Shown one piece after another: positions 1-9,111 of a DNA stretch of 64,000 nucleotides. Source of the DNA: CAVZLD01 sp963776055 (GTDB lineage: Bacteria > Planctomycetota > Planctomycetia > Pirellulales > Pirellulaceae); contig CAVZLD010000002.1 in NCBI GenBank assembly GCA_963776055.1, positions 62,001-126,000 on the forward strand, in the 5' to 3' direction. The notes below the pieces were generated by a model. It was not told where the DNA came from. It made no database searches and was given only the letters and a program-made list of their open reading frames with translations. Each line of letters starts with the position of its first letter. Within the stretch, counting starts at the first letter, position 1. The position numbers and the translations under genes are program-made.

Positions 1-182
1 TGAATGGCTATTTGACTCGGGAAGTCGTGACCCAAGTTCGACGGATGATCGAAGACCCGCTTTACCGTAACGAAACGATCGACCATAATTACGAGCTTGG
101 AAAGCGTTTCTTCAGCTACTCGGTACTGAGGCGCGGACTGCGGTCGTTGATCACGAACTATACCGGTATGGATGATCTGTAG
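1..182 (+). CDS. C-terminal end of a GT4-type glycosyltransferase (partial)
   Basis: An open frame enters from the left edge (first full codon at base 3) and stops with TAG at 180-182, giving 59 residues. The tail contains NYELGKRFFSYSVLRR, which resembles the C-terminal helix of GT4 glycosyltransferases that sit beside GH13_18 sugar phosphorylases. No catalytic part is visible, so family assignment rests on this tail and on context. Only 39 bases separate it from the downstream phosphorylase on the same strand, suggesting one operon of glucoside metabolism. Confidence 0.6.
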   Translation, partial: NGYLTREVVTQVRRMIEDPLYRNETIDHNYELGKRFFSYSVLRRGLRSLITNYTGMDDL

Positions 183-221
183 CGGTCGCGCAGCCTGGTC
201 CCCCGGTCTTCTCTCTGCTTT

Positions 222-1946
222 ATGATCGATCCGATTCCCGATGCAGACCGTTTGCGCCAGCGACTTGTCCACTTGTACGGTACGCAGCGCGGCAGCGAAT
301 GCTGGCAGCAAATCCTGCATCAGACCACGAGCCCCACCGAACGGTCGGCAACGCCAGCATCGTGGGATCAGCGAGATGTCATGCTGATCACCTACGCCGA
401 CCAGCTGCAGTCTCCGCAGGAGACCCCGTTGGAGACGCTCCGGCAGTTCCTCCTGTCAGAACAGCTTGAGGAACTTTTTTCTGCCGTCCACTTGCTGCCA
501 TTCTTTCCCTATTCGTCGGACGACGGTTTTTCGGTAATCGACTACCTCCAAGTCGATCCACACACGGGAAGTTGGGAAGATGTCGAACGGTTGGGATTGC
601 ATTTTTCACTGATGTTCGATCTGGTGCTGAATCACATCTCCCAGCACAGTCGCTGGTTTCAGGACTACCTCGTCGGTGAGTCACCTCACGACCGGTTCTT
701 TATCGAATGTGATCCTACGCAGAACCTTTCCCTGGTTACTCGCCCGCGCAGTTCACCGCTGCTCACCCCCTTTTCCACCTCGCGCGGATTGCGACACCTT
801 TGGACCACTTTCAGTCCTGACCAGATCGATCTGAACTACCGGGAACCCGCGGTTCTGGTCGAGATGTTGCGGATCCTGTTGGAATACGTGCAACGTGGTG
901 CGCGCATTATTCGTTTGGATGCGATCGCGTATTTATGGAAGGAGATCGGAACAACCTGCATCCACCATCCCAAGACACACGAAGTCGTCAAACTCATGCG
1001 CGACCTCCTGCGGGTCTTTGCACCGGACGTCTGGTTGCTGACAGAAACCAATGTTCCGCATGCGGAGAACGTCAGCTATTTTGGGGACGGTGACGAAGCC
1101 CACATGGTGTATCAGTTTAGCCTGCCTCCGCTCTTGCTGGATGCTTTTCTGCAGCGAGACGCGCGCCCGATTCACCAGTGGCTTCGAAATCTGGACGGCC
1201 CACCGCCTGGCGCCACCTACTTCAATTTCACCGCTTCCCATGACGGAATCGGCGTTCGCCCGTTGGAAGGCTTGATTTCCGCGGATCGACGGGAGCAGTT
1301 GCTGCGGCATGTGAAGCAACAAGGTGGATTGGTCAGTGAGCGAGTCCACCCCGACGGCAGCCATTCGGTGTACGAGATGAACATCACGTACCTTGATGCC
1401 CTGGCCGATCCGCAGTATCCCAACCCGCGTGATCACGCCACGCGTTTCCTTGCATCCCAAGCCGTGATGCTCGCACTCCAAGGCATCCCGGGCGTCTATT
1501 TTCACAGCCTCGTTGGTTCACCTAACGACTTCGAAGCGGCGCAGGCGTCTGGACAGGCGCGGAAGATCAATCGCCCCAAATACCTACGGGAGCAACTGCA
1601 GCAGCGGATGCTTGATTCGCCATTGCAGTCGTTGGTTTTCGCCGGATATCGCCATCTGCTCCGTCAGCGGATCACGCAGCCCGCTTTCCACCCGGACGCC
1701 GATCAGGAAGTAATCGAAACCCGAAACGATCAACTTCTCGTCTTCCGACGCATTGCCCGGGAGGTTCCGCAGCAGATCGTAGTCGCGACGAATTTCGGTG
1801 ATCAGCCGTGTGAGTTACTCTGGGCACAGTTGCCGACACCACCGCTGCGCCGCGATCTGATTACCGACCGAGACGTGAACAGTGAACGCGTCACGGTGGG
1901 CCCATCCTCCACAGTCTGGCTTACGTGCGATGAAGCGAAGGACTGA
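222..1946 (+). CDS. GH13_18 sugar phosphorylase (sucrose or glucosylglycerate phosphorylase type)
   Basis: 574 residues, a GH13 (beta/alpha)8-barrel enzyme that would phosphorolyse an alpha-glucoside to glucose-1-phosphate. Visible landmarks are HLLPFFPYSSDDGFSVIDY near residue 90-108, FDLVLNHIS near 132-140, the nucleophile in RLDAIAYLWKE (Asp233), the acid/base in LLTETN (Glu275) and the stabilising Asp in ASHDGIG (Asp341). This is the arrangement of subfamily GH13_18, which contains sucrose phosphorylase and glucosylglycerate phosphorylase. The substrate cannot be read from the sequence. A GT81 glucosyl-3-phosphoglycerate-synthase-like gene begins 4 bases downstream, which favours glucosylglycerate over sucrose (inference). 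The ATG at 222 has no strong ribosome site, but the N-terminus has normal length. Confidence 0.88.
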   Translation: MIDPIPDADRLRQRLVHLYGTQRGSECWQQILHQTTSPTERSATPASWDQRDVMLITYADQLQSPQETPLETLRQFLLSEQLEELFSAVHLLPFFPYSSDDGFSVIDYLQVDPHTGSWEDVERLGLHFSLMFDLVLNHISQHSRWFQDYLVGESPHDRFFIECDPTQNLSLVTRPRSSPLLTPFSTSRGLRHLWTTFSPDQIDLNYREPAVLVEMLRILLEYVQRGARIIRLDAIAYLWKEIGTTCIHHPKTHEVVKLMRDLLRVFAPDVWLLTETNVPHAENVSYFGDGDEAHMVYQFSLPPLLLDAFLQRDARPIHQWLRNLDGPPPGATYFNFTASHDGIGVRPLEGLISADRREQLLRHVKQQGGLVSERVHPDGSHSVYEMNITYLDALADPQYPNPRDHATRFLASQAVMLALQGIPGVYFHSLVGSPNDFEAAQASGQARKINRPKYLREQLQQRMLDSPLQSLVFAGYRHLLRQRITQPAFHPDADQEVIETRNDQLLVFRRIAREVPQQIVVATNFGDQPCELLWAQLPTPPLRRDLITDRDVNSERVTVGPSSTVWLTCDEAKD

Positions 1947-1949
1947 ACG

Positions 1950-3170
1950 ATGCCTGATTTTGCGCAATTCGGACCGATCACAACAATTCACGAATTGGGA
2001 ACGGAACGACCGGAAGAGTTGGAACGCACGCTGAATGTGGCGGCGCAACACTACCCGATTGGCTTAGTCCTTCCGGTCACGGCCGCCGATATGCGGGCAG
2101 AGCCGTTCCATGAAATCGTCAAGCAGCTCGTGGACGCAACTTTCATCGACACGATTGTCGTCGTACTGAATCGAGCCGAAGACGCTGCCGACTATCTGGA
2201 AGCCAAACAGATCCTCGCACCGTTGGGAGAACGAGCCGACATCCTGTGGGCGGATGGACCTCGTGTTTCCGCCCTGCTGCAAGATCTGAACGCAGCGGGA
2301 CTGCATGTCGCTGCCCCAGGAAAGGGACGCGCCGTCTGGCTGGCGTTTGGTTACCTGCTGGGTGACGTGCGTCTCAAGGCATTCGTCCTGCACGATTGCG
2401 ACATCGTGAACTATGACCGGGAAATCCTGGTCCGACTGTGCCTGCCGATGGCTCACCCCGGCCTGGACTTCGACTTCTGTAAGGCCTTCTACGCGCGCTG
2501 CACCGATCAGATGTACGGTCGCGTGGTCCGTCTCTTCGTTTTTCCCTTGTTGCACGCTCTGATGTCGGTCGCAGGAAACGACGAGTTTCTTGTCTTCTTG
2601 AACAGCTTCCGCTACCCACTCGCGGGAGAATTCGCAATCACGTCCACTCTCGCCCGATCCAACCGCATCCCCAGTGACTGGGGACTGGAGGTCGGAACGT
2701 TGGCCGAGGTATTCCGCAATACGTCGCTCAAACGGTGTTGCCAAATCGACCTCGGCCGCCTCTACGAACACAAGCACCAGACTCTATCCCTCCAGGATCC
2801 TGACCAAGGTCTGATGAAAATGGTCAGCGACATCCTGATCAGTATCTTCCGCACGCTGGCCAGCCGTGGCGTGATTTTTCAACCGGGCCACTTCGTCACG
2901 CTGGAGTCGGCTTATCTGCGCACGGCCCAGGATGCGATTCGACAGTACCATGCGGACGCACTCATCAATTCGCTGGTGTATGATCGTCACGCGGAAGAGG
3001 AAGCGGTCGAGGGCTTCTGTCGACGCATCACCGTCGTCGGCAAGGAGTTCTTCGAGAAACCGTCGAAGGTCGAGGCGATGCCGACGTGGACGCGAGTCAT
3101 GTCGGCCCTTCCCACATTTCCACAGCGTCTGCGCGAAGCGGCTCGCCTGGACGACTGGGAAAACCGTTGA
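1950..3170 (+). CDS. GT81-family glycosyltransferase, glucosyl-3-phosphoglycerate synthase-like
   Basis: 406 residues, a GT-A fold glycosyltransferase of the GpgS/MpgS type that transfers glucose (or mannose) from a nucleotide sugar to 3-phosphoglycerate. The metal-binding motif is visible as HDCDIVNYDREI (about residues 148-159), preceded by the PGKGRAVWLAFGYLLGD segment typical of this group. GEFAITSTLARS and a DWGLEVGTL stretch also match the family. It starts 4 bases after the phosphorylase stop, so the two are co-transcribed and probably translationally coupled. No phosphoglycerate phosphatase gene is visible in the window. Glucose versus mannose specificity cannot be determined here. 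Confidence 0.8.
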   Translation: MPDFAQFGPITTIHELGTERPEELERTLNVAAQHYPIGLVLPVTAADMRAEPFHEIVKQLVDATFIDTIVVVLNRAEDAADYLEAKQILAPLGERADILWADGPRVSALLQDLNAAGLHVAAPGKGRAVWLAFGYLLGDVRLKAFVLHDCDIVNYDREILVRLCLPMAHPGLDFDFCKAFYARCTDQMYGRVVRLFVFPLLHALMSVAGNDEFLVFLNSFRYPLAGEFAITSTLARSNRIPSDWGLEVGTLAEVFRNTSLKRCCQIDLGRLYEHKHQTLSLQDPDQGLMKMVSDILISIFRTLASRGVIFQPGHFVTLESAYLRTAQDAIRQYHADALINSLVYDRHAEEEAVEGFCRRITVVGKEFFEKPSKVEAMPTWTRVMSALPTFPQRLREAARLDDWENR

Positions 3171-3218
3171 TCGGTGGTCCTCCCGTGTGACGTCTCGCAC
3201 TCGGCGGCCACAGGCAGG

Positions 3219-4484
3219 TCAACTCCCTTGGCCTAGGCAATAGAGATAGCGATTGCTGCGAAGGTAGATCCTTCCCCCGGCAATCGCCGGGCTTGCGTCA
3301 AACGTGCTGCTGTCGTCGAATTCGTTGTGCGACAGAACTTCGAACTCCGGTTTGGCCGGTAGGACAAACGTACCGCCCTGTCGAGTTACGACATACAGCT
3401 TGTCGTCCGCAGAAACCGCGGACGCATACGGTTGGGCGCGGAACCGTTCGGCGTACACGACCTCTCCCGTATCCAGTCGGACGCAGTACGCTCGGCGATC
3501 TCGATCACTGACCCAATACAGGTGTTCCCCGTGAATCACCGGTGAGGCGACGTTCGCCCCCACTTCGATATCCCACAGCCGGTGTGTCTTCGTGACGTCG
3601 CCGCGCCCGCCCGCTCGAATTGCCATCGTTCGTGACGAGCGTCCCCCCAGCATGTACACAATGCCATCCCGCGAGATAATACTGGGACAGACGTAATCGT
3701 GGATTCCCTCACATTCCCAGAGCGACTCCCCCGAATTCGGATCGAACGCCAGCACCTTGTCCTTCACGCTGATGACAAGTTCCCATTGGTTCGGCCCCAG
3801 CTGCACGAGGTGGGGCGTGTTCCAGGAACTGTCCATACCCATCGCGCGCCAGACTTCCTTGCCGGTCTGCTTGTCCAGGGCAACGAGGGCGCCACTTTCG
3901 ACGCTCGCATTGACGATCACGAGATTGTCGTGGAGCACAGGCGAAGTTCCGGTGCCCCAACCATGCGTCTTGGATCCGACGTCCGCTTGCCACAACACGT
4001 TCCCCTCCAGGTCCATCGCCAGAACCCCGGTCCGGCCAAAGAAGAGGTACAGCCGTTCTCCATCGGTCGCGGGAGTCGACGCGGCATACCCGTGGTCACG
4101 GACACGCTCCGACTCGGGAAGCTTCGGAGCAACGTCCTTCTTCCACAGAACGCGACCTTCCGCGGCATCGACACACAACACATGCAGCATCAGGTCTTCC
4201 ATCGTGCCAGACTCGCCCGATTCCAACCCATAGCCACTAAAGCAAGTGACGAACAACCGGTCCCCCAGCACAATGGGACTCGAGGCACCTTCCCCCGGCA
4301 TGGGCATCTTCCAGAGGAGATTCTGCTGCTCGTCCCACTCGACCGGCAAACCCGTTTCGGCGGAGGTTCCCATGCCATGCAATCCCCGGAATTGCGGCCA
4401 GTCCTCGGCACCGATCCCATCGGTCACGCCAACGATCGTTCCCAACACGGCCAAGCCCATCAACGTCCAGTGAGTTCGGAACAT
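3219..4484 (-). CDS. Secreted PQQ-like beta-propeller repeat protein
   Basis: 421 residues. The N-terminus is a signal peptide (hydrophobic MGLAVLGTIVGVT, cleavage near GIGA-EDW) followed by the DWPQFRG signature of planctomycete PQQ-like (quinoprotein dehydrogenase-fold) propellers. Repeated blades of the form LVALDKQTGKEVWR, VLAFDPNSGESLWE and YCVRLDTGEVVY are visible through the protein. There is no metal/PQQ active-site assembly I can identify, so an enzymatic role is not claimed; such proteins are usually extracytoplasmic and of unknown function. A good ribosome site (AAGAGGAG) precedes the ATG. It follows the ASPIC-type gene by 24 bases on the same strand, so both are likely in one operon. 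Confidence 0.85.
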   Translation of the reverse strand: MFRTHWTLMGLAVLGTIVGVTDGIGAEDWPQFRGLHGMGTSAETGLPVEWDEQQNLLWKMPMPGEGASSPIVLGDRLFVTCFSGYGLESGESGTMEDLMLHVLCVDAAEGRVLWKKDVAPKLPESERVRDHGYAASTPATDGERLYLFFGRTGVLAMDLEGNVLWQADVGSKTHGWGTGTSPVLHDNLVIVNASVESGALVALDKQTGKEVWRAMGMDSSWNTPHLVQLGPNQWELVISVKDKVLAFDPNSGESLWECEGIHDYVCPSIISRDGIVYMLGGRSSRTMAIRAGGRGDVTKTHRLWDIEVGANVASPVIHGEHLYWVSDRDRRAYCVRLDTGEVVYAERFRAQPYASAVSADDKLYVVTRQGGTFVLPAKPEFEVLSHNEFDDSSTFDASPAIAGGRIYLRSNRYLYCLGQGS

Positions 4485-4508
4485 CGATACTTACTCCTCT
4501 TGCTGTCG

Positions 4509-6296
4509 TTACTGCTGTTGTTGAATCGTTAGAATCTGATCCGCGGAAACGTTCCGCAAAGTCTGCTCGGTGCCATCCGGCCAACGCACTTCAAGCTGAT
4601 CAATCACGGTGGACGACCCGACTCCGAAATGAGGTCGTCGATCGCTCTGTGAGAGATAAGTCGCACACGAATGTGTCACACGGTGCTGACGACGATCCCC
4701 AATCGTCAGCCAAACGTCGATTCCATCGGGAATGCGGCGCCCCTGCGAATCGATCAACTCGAGAGTCAGCCAGTGACCGCCTTGCGTGTCGTTCCGCAAC
4801 ACGACCGCTTGATCCGCCAGATTGGAAATGACCAGATCCAAATCACCATCATCATCGAGATCACCGACTGCGGACCCGCGTCCGATCAGCGCACGCTGAA
4901 AATGGGGCCCCCCCAAGGTGAGACGTCCACAAAACGACCGGTCCCGTCATTGCCGACCAACAGATCTGGAACGCCATAGCGTTGCGTATAGCTCGCATCA
5001 GACGAGACGGATTCGAGCATCCGCACCGCTCCACAGGTGAAATACAGGTCCAAGTCGCCGTCATTGTCATAGTCCAGGAAGTGCCCGTCAAAGCCGGTGG
5101 AACCTGCGGTGATCTGCGCCAGACCGGTCTGGTTCGATACGTCGGCGAACTGATTGCCCTCATTGCGGTAAAGCGTGAAGAACTGCCTCACGTAGCAGGG
5201 AATAATCAGGTCCATATCTCCGTCGGCATCGTAGTCGGCCACGTCCACGCCCATAGAAGCCTCAGGAATCCCGGAGGCGTTGTAAGCGACGCCAGCTGAG
5301 CTGACCGACTTCCTCGAACTGCCCGTTCTCCCGGCCTCGGTACAGAAAATTTTCCATCGTATCATTCGAAACAAAAAGATCCAGCAATCGGTCGCCAGTC
5401 AGGTCGACACAGGCAAGTCCCATTCCCTTGCCGTCCTGTCGATCGACGCCGACCTGCTGCGCCACATCGCGAAATGTTCCGTCTTTTTGGTTCTGATAGA
5501 GGCGATCTGCCGCACCGGCAAATGCGATCGGAGACGGATAGTCAGGGACTTTCTGTCGACCGATGTAGATGAATGCCGCCGCACCCTCTGTCGATCCGTG
5601 GGCTAAGTAGTTCTGCACGAACAGATCGAGGTATCCATCACGGTCGAAATCGAGAAAACAAACGCTTTGCCCCCAACCATCGTCGTCAACACCTGCCGCT
5701 TGCGTGACATCCTCAAAAGTGCCGTCGCCGTTATTCTGGTAGAGCACATTGGGGCCATAGTTGGTGACATACAGGTCCAGGTCACCGTCCCCGTCGTAGT
5801 CCGCCGTGGTGCAACCCTGTCCATACCCGTGGTCACCGACGCCCGCCTCTTCCGTCACATCCACAAAGCGCAGGCGGCCCTCATTACGGAACAACCGGTT
5901 CATGACCGTCGGGTCCAGTTCGCCACGACTGCGATTGCCGTTAACGAAATACAAATCCAGGTCACCGTCACCGTCATAGTCAAAGACAGCGACTCCGCCG
6001 CCCATGACTTCCAGGTATTCGTACGCACCCACCGTCATTCCGTTGGTGTGCTCAAAATTGATGCCCGTCTGCGCCGTCACATCGACCATTCGGGGAGCGT
6101 ATCCGATTCGCTCGTCCCAACTCGGCCCGACTTCAGGGCTGGCTGGAACGCGAACGCGGGATTCTGTCGACCGCGCGACAACCGGCAAGTCCGCCGGGGC
6201 CCTGCTCTTCCACAAGCTGGGGCCAAACACCCCCAAGCCGACGCCGAGCCCACCGACGAGAACGCACAGCAAGAGCAGTCCCTTGTTTTCCGTCAT
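4509..6296 (-). CDS. FG-GAP/VCBS repeat protein with ASPIC/UnbV C-terminus (CRTAC1-like), frame-interrupted
   Basis: The locus reads as one secreted or anchored protein of about 595 residues, but in three frames. It starts at the ATG at 6296 (AGGA upstream) with an N-terminal membrane segment GLLLLCVLVGGLGVGLGVFG. Many Asp-rich calcium-binding FG-GAP repeats follow, such as VFDYDGDGDLDLYFVNG, DYDADGDMDLII and DLDDDGDLDLVISN. The C-terminal ASPIC/UnbV domain (VRWPDGTEQTL) ends at 4509. Frame breaks lie near 5292-5310, and inside a C7 run at 4908-4914 where continuity of DVSPWGG with GGPHFQRALIGRG is obvious. The two shifts cancel, as expected for sequence errors. Role unknown; these are extracellular beta-propellers common in planctomycetes. 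Confidence 0.8.
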
Positions 6297-6763
6297 CACC
6301 GTTCCTGACCTTGATGCCATGCTGCGCTGCCAATGAGCTTGGCGGAGTCGACACGAAACCACCCGATCCGGTTGCGATGCATCCGTCTGATCCACGGACA
6401 GCGCCGTGATCCACTCGATTCGCGCATCCACGAGGTCCGCCCGAACAAGGACTTCCGTCGCCACGAAAGTCGATATCATTGTAATGGAGCGGGCGGATTT
6501 CTGACGACCCGCTCTTCGGCAGGCGGACGGGGAATGCGTTTTCGTCGCCGCCCCAGTAGAATAACATGACGAGCCTCATAGCGGCGGGGCCAGAGACCCA
6601 CGGAGGCGGCCGCGGCGGGAGGCAGAATGCTTCCCGATAGCCGCTCAGATTCTCGTCTGGTTAAGTCAGATGCCGGGCGGTCGCGGCGCCGTTCCGGCCA
6701 ACACCAACGCGGCATTCGGAGATTCGTGGCAGGGTCGCGCACGCAGCGGGGAGGATTGGGGCA
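6297..6763. other. Intergenic region between divergent genes
   Basis: 467 bases between the start of the ASPIC-type protein (minus strand) and the GTG start of the TPR protein (plus strand). It must hold promoters for both. Overlapping open frames exist on both strands but none has a ribosome site, homology-like motif or plausible composition. I see no RNA gene or terminator. Confidence 0.5.
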
Positions 6764-7958
6764 GTGTCTAGAAGCTCTCGCAAGAAGAAACGCAGCCCCC
6801 CCCGGCGAGGCGATCCGGCTGCCAATGCCTCGCCCAAGTCGCTGCCACTTGGTCGCAACGGCGTCTACCTGTTGATCGCGATCTGCTTCGTCGTGGGCGT
6901 GGGGGGTGGGACTTGGATTCGTCACCGCCTGAGTCGCTCCGCTGCGCCGCAGGCCGCGGAGCGTGAATCGGCTGTTCTCGAGACTCCCGACACCTCCAGG
7001 AATTCACGATCCGTCACACCCCCATTGGACACCGCCCCCAACCCGACGGACTCGGCCGCAGCGACGACCGATGCCGCCCCGTTCCAACCTCCTCGTGATC
7101 CGGCGACTGCGCACGGATTGAGCAGGAATTTGGACGCGTTTTCCGTCGCGGTTACGGAAATTTCAACGCCGAACGCTACGCAGCCGCCGCACAGGATTTC
7201 CTGGAAGCGGTCGAAATCGCGCCCTACGAAGTCGCGGGGCAACACTACCTGGGTCAGGTTTATGCCAAGATGATGCTCAGCGACAAGGCGGAACAGGCCT
7301 ATCGAGCGGCACTGCAGCAAGCGAACGCGCAACAGATGGATTTTCCGCCAGCTCAACGAGAACTCTGTAAGCTGTTGCATGATCGTGGAGCCTACCAGGA
7401 GGCCAACGGCATCCTGCTCGAGATGCAGAAGAAGACGCCAAACGATCCGTTCGTCTTGGCCGAGCTCGGAATTAACTACGCGGGCCTCGGCGAAGAGAAG
7501 AAGGCGGTGGAACTATTACAGGAGTACAACAAGAGGCAAGGCCCCACCGGCTGGGGATCTGCCCAATTGGGTCGGGCCTACGAATTGCTAGGAGATACCG
7601 AGCAGGCAGAACGAGAATATCGCAAAGCCACTCAGCTCGATCCGTACCTGGGTATCGCGCACCATTGGCTGGGATTGCTTCTGGCGCGGGAAGGCCATCC
7701 GGCCGAGTCACGGGCGGCCATCGATCGGTTCGACAAGATTCTGAAGCTGCAGACGCTTGAGCACGATCTGAACATGGCGTTGCTGCGAAACGACCGCGAC
7801 GTCAAAGCCATCGTTCGCCTGGCGCAGGTCCGTCGAGCCCTCGGCCGTCAGGAACAAGCCTTACAGACCCTGAAGGCGCCCGTCAACTGAGGCCCAACAA
7901 CGCCGACTTGGAACGACTTCATCAGCAATGGTCGCAAGCCGTCCCACGGTCACGCTAG
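6764..7958 (+). CDS. Membrane-anchored TPR protein, frame-interrupted
   Basis: Start GTG at 6764 with GGGAGGA upstream. The product begins with a basic cytoplasmic stretch (SRSSRKKKRS), one membrane segment (GVYLLIAICFVVGVGGGTW, about residues 29-47), a low-complexity Pro/Ala/Thr linker and then tetratricopeptide repeats, for example AERYAAAAQDFLEAVEIAP and AEREYRKATQLDP. The reading frame changes near 7105-7125 and again near 7885. Reading through both gives a protein of about 397 residues ending SQAVPRSR at the TAG at 7956-7958. The TPR pattern continues smoothly across both joins, so indel errors are likelier than decay. Function is presumably protein-protein scaffolding outside the membrane. 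It converges with, and overlaps by 4 bases, the methyltransferase gene. Confidence 0.75.
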
Positions 7959-9070
7959 TTTGCGTCCTTGCGTGACTTCTTCCGTCGAGGAAGTCGACGC
8001 AGTGCTCGATGGCGCAGGGCCGCGAGACAGATCTCTTGTCGCTGGTAGGCCAATTGACGACAGCGGACAGTGGAAAACCCCCACCCGCGGACCCGTCGAG
8101 CGTAGTTGGCGACCTCTCCGGCGAGTTGCCAATCCGGCATCTTGAGTGTGAGTAACAAACCTTGGAAGTTTGTGGACGGATGTGTTACGAGCGATTCCAC
8201 CGTATCCAGCGTATGTTGCGGAGCGACGTTCGAATCGACGAGCATCCACTTGAAACCACGAAGCTCGCGACGTCGCAGATCGGCACCCCGCTTCTGCACG
8301 TGCGTAAACTGCGGGTGTCGTAACACCTCAGCATTCATCTCCGAAGGGTCTACCCCGGTAACTCGCAGCCCGCGCTCCAGCAGGGCCAGACAGGACCCGC
8401 CAGGCGCACTACCGATTTCCACGCAACGGTCGCCAGGACGGATGGGCCAACCAGACCAGGCCAACGCTTCGCTCGTTTTCAGGTAGGCGCGCGAAACGAG
8501 TTGCTCGGGTAGCGGGATCGGCATCACGCCCCCTGGCCAACGATGCACAAAGCTCGTCACCGAATGCCACCCCAGCCACCATCGGTCGGGATCCAGCAGA
8601 ATCAGATTCCACACACGCTGTCCGACTCGCGCCCCGCGGTTGACCACGGTCGAAGGCGTCACCAAGCCGTGTTGCAAACCATCGGCAAGCAGTCCTTTGG
8701 CCATCTCCGCCAAGACCGGATCTTGCGTATCGCCAGGCGTCGGAGCGGCATGGGTCGTCACGGGTCCCTTGCGGTGCCAGACATGCAGGTGATCGAAGGG
8801 AGATTCGATTCCCGCCTGGCGAGTTGCTTCGATGGCGCCGGCTCGATCGTCACCACGAAACGGACCGATCGACATTCCGTACGTGCGGGCAAACACCGAC
8901 TTCAACTGCAGACGCTCCGGCGAAGCCGACGAATCCGCCATTTTGAAGGTCAGAAAGCCCGGTCGGGAGAAGGCAAACCGCCAGTCGGGCCGCTGCTGTG
9001 CGATTTCCGTCTTCAGCGCCGACTCGGCTCCTTCCTGGCAACAGGCGAACAGAAACTCAGTTTCCGGCAT
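7955..9070 (-). CDS. rlmM: RlmM-like 23S rRNA 2'-O-ribose methyltransferase
   Basis: 371 residues, close to the 366 of E. coli RlmM, which methylates C2498 of 23S rRNA. An N-terminal THUMP-like region (FACCQEGAESALKTEIAQ) is followed by a Rossmann methyltransferase domain with the SAM-binding motif CVEIGSAPGGSCLALL near residue 215-230. The Lys-Asp-Lys-Glu set of the FtsJ/RlmM class can be traced as YLKTSEAL, MLVDSN, LTLKMPDW and RQEICLA. The match to RlmM is by motif order and spacing; a related rRNA methyltransferase of another target is possible. The gene ends by overlapping the convergent TPR gene. Confidence 0.75.
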   Translation of the reverse strand: MPETEFLFACCQEGAESALKTEIAQQRPDWRFAFSRPGFLTFKMADSSASPERLQLKSVFARTYGMSIGPFRGDDRAGAIEATRQAGIESPFDHLHVWHRKGPVTTHAAPTPGDTQDPVLAEMAKGLLADGLQHGLVTPSTVVNRGARVGQRVWNLILLDPDRWWLGWHSVTSFVHRWPGGVMPIPLPEQLVSRAYLKTSEALAWSGWPIRPGDRCVEIGSAPGGSCLALLERGLRVTGVDPSEMNAEVLRHPQFTHVQKRGADLRRRELRGFKWMLVDSNVAPQHTLDTVESLVTHPSTNFQGLLLTLKMPDWQLAGEVANYARRVRGWGFSTVRCRQLAYQRQEICLAALRHRALRRLPRRKKSRKDAN

Positions 9071-9111
9071 TGCGATCCATATGTCCTGCTGCGAGGGAGG
9101 AAGCGAAACCG

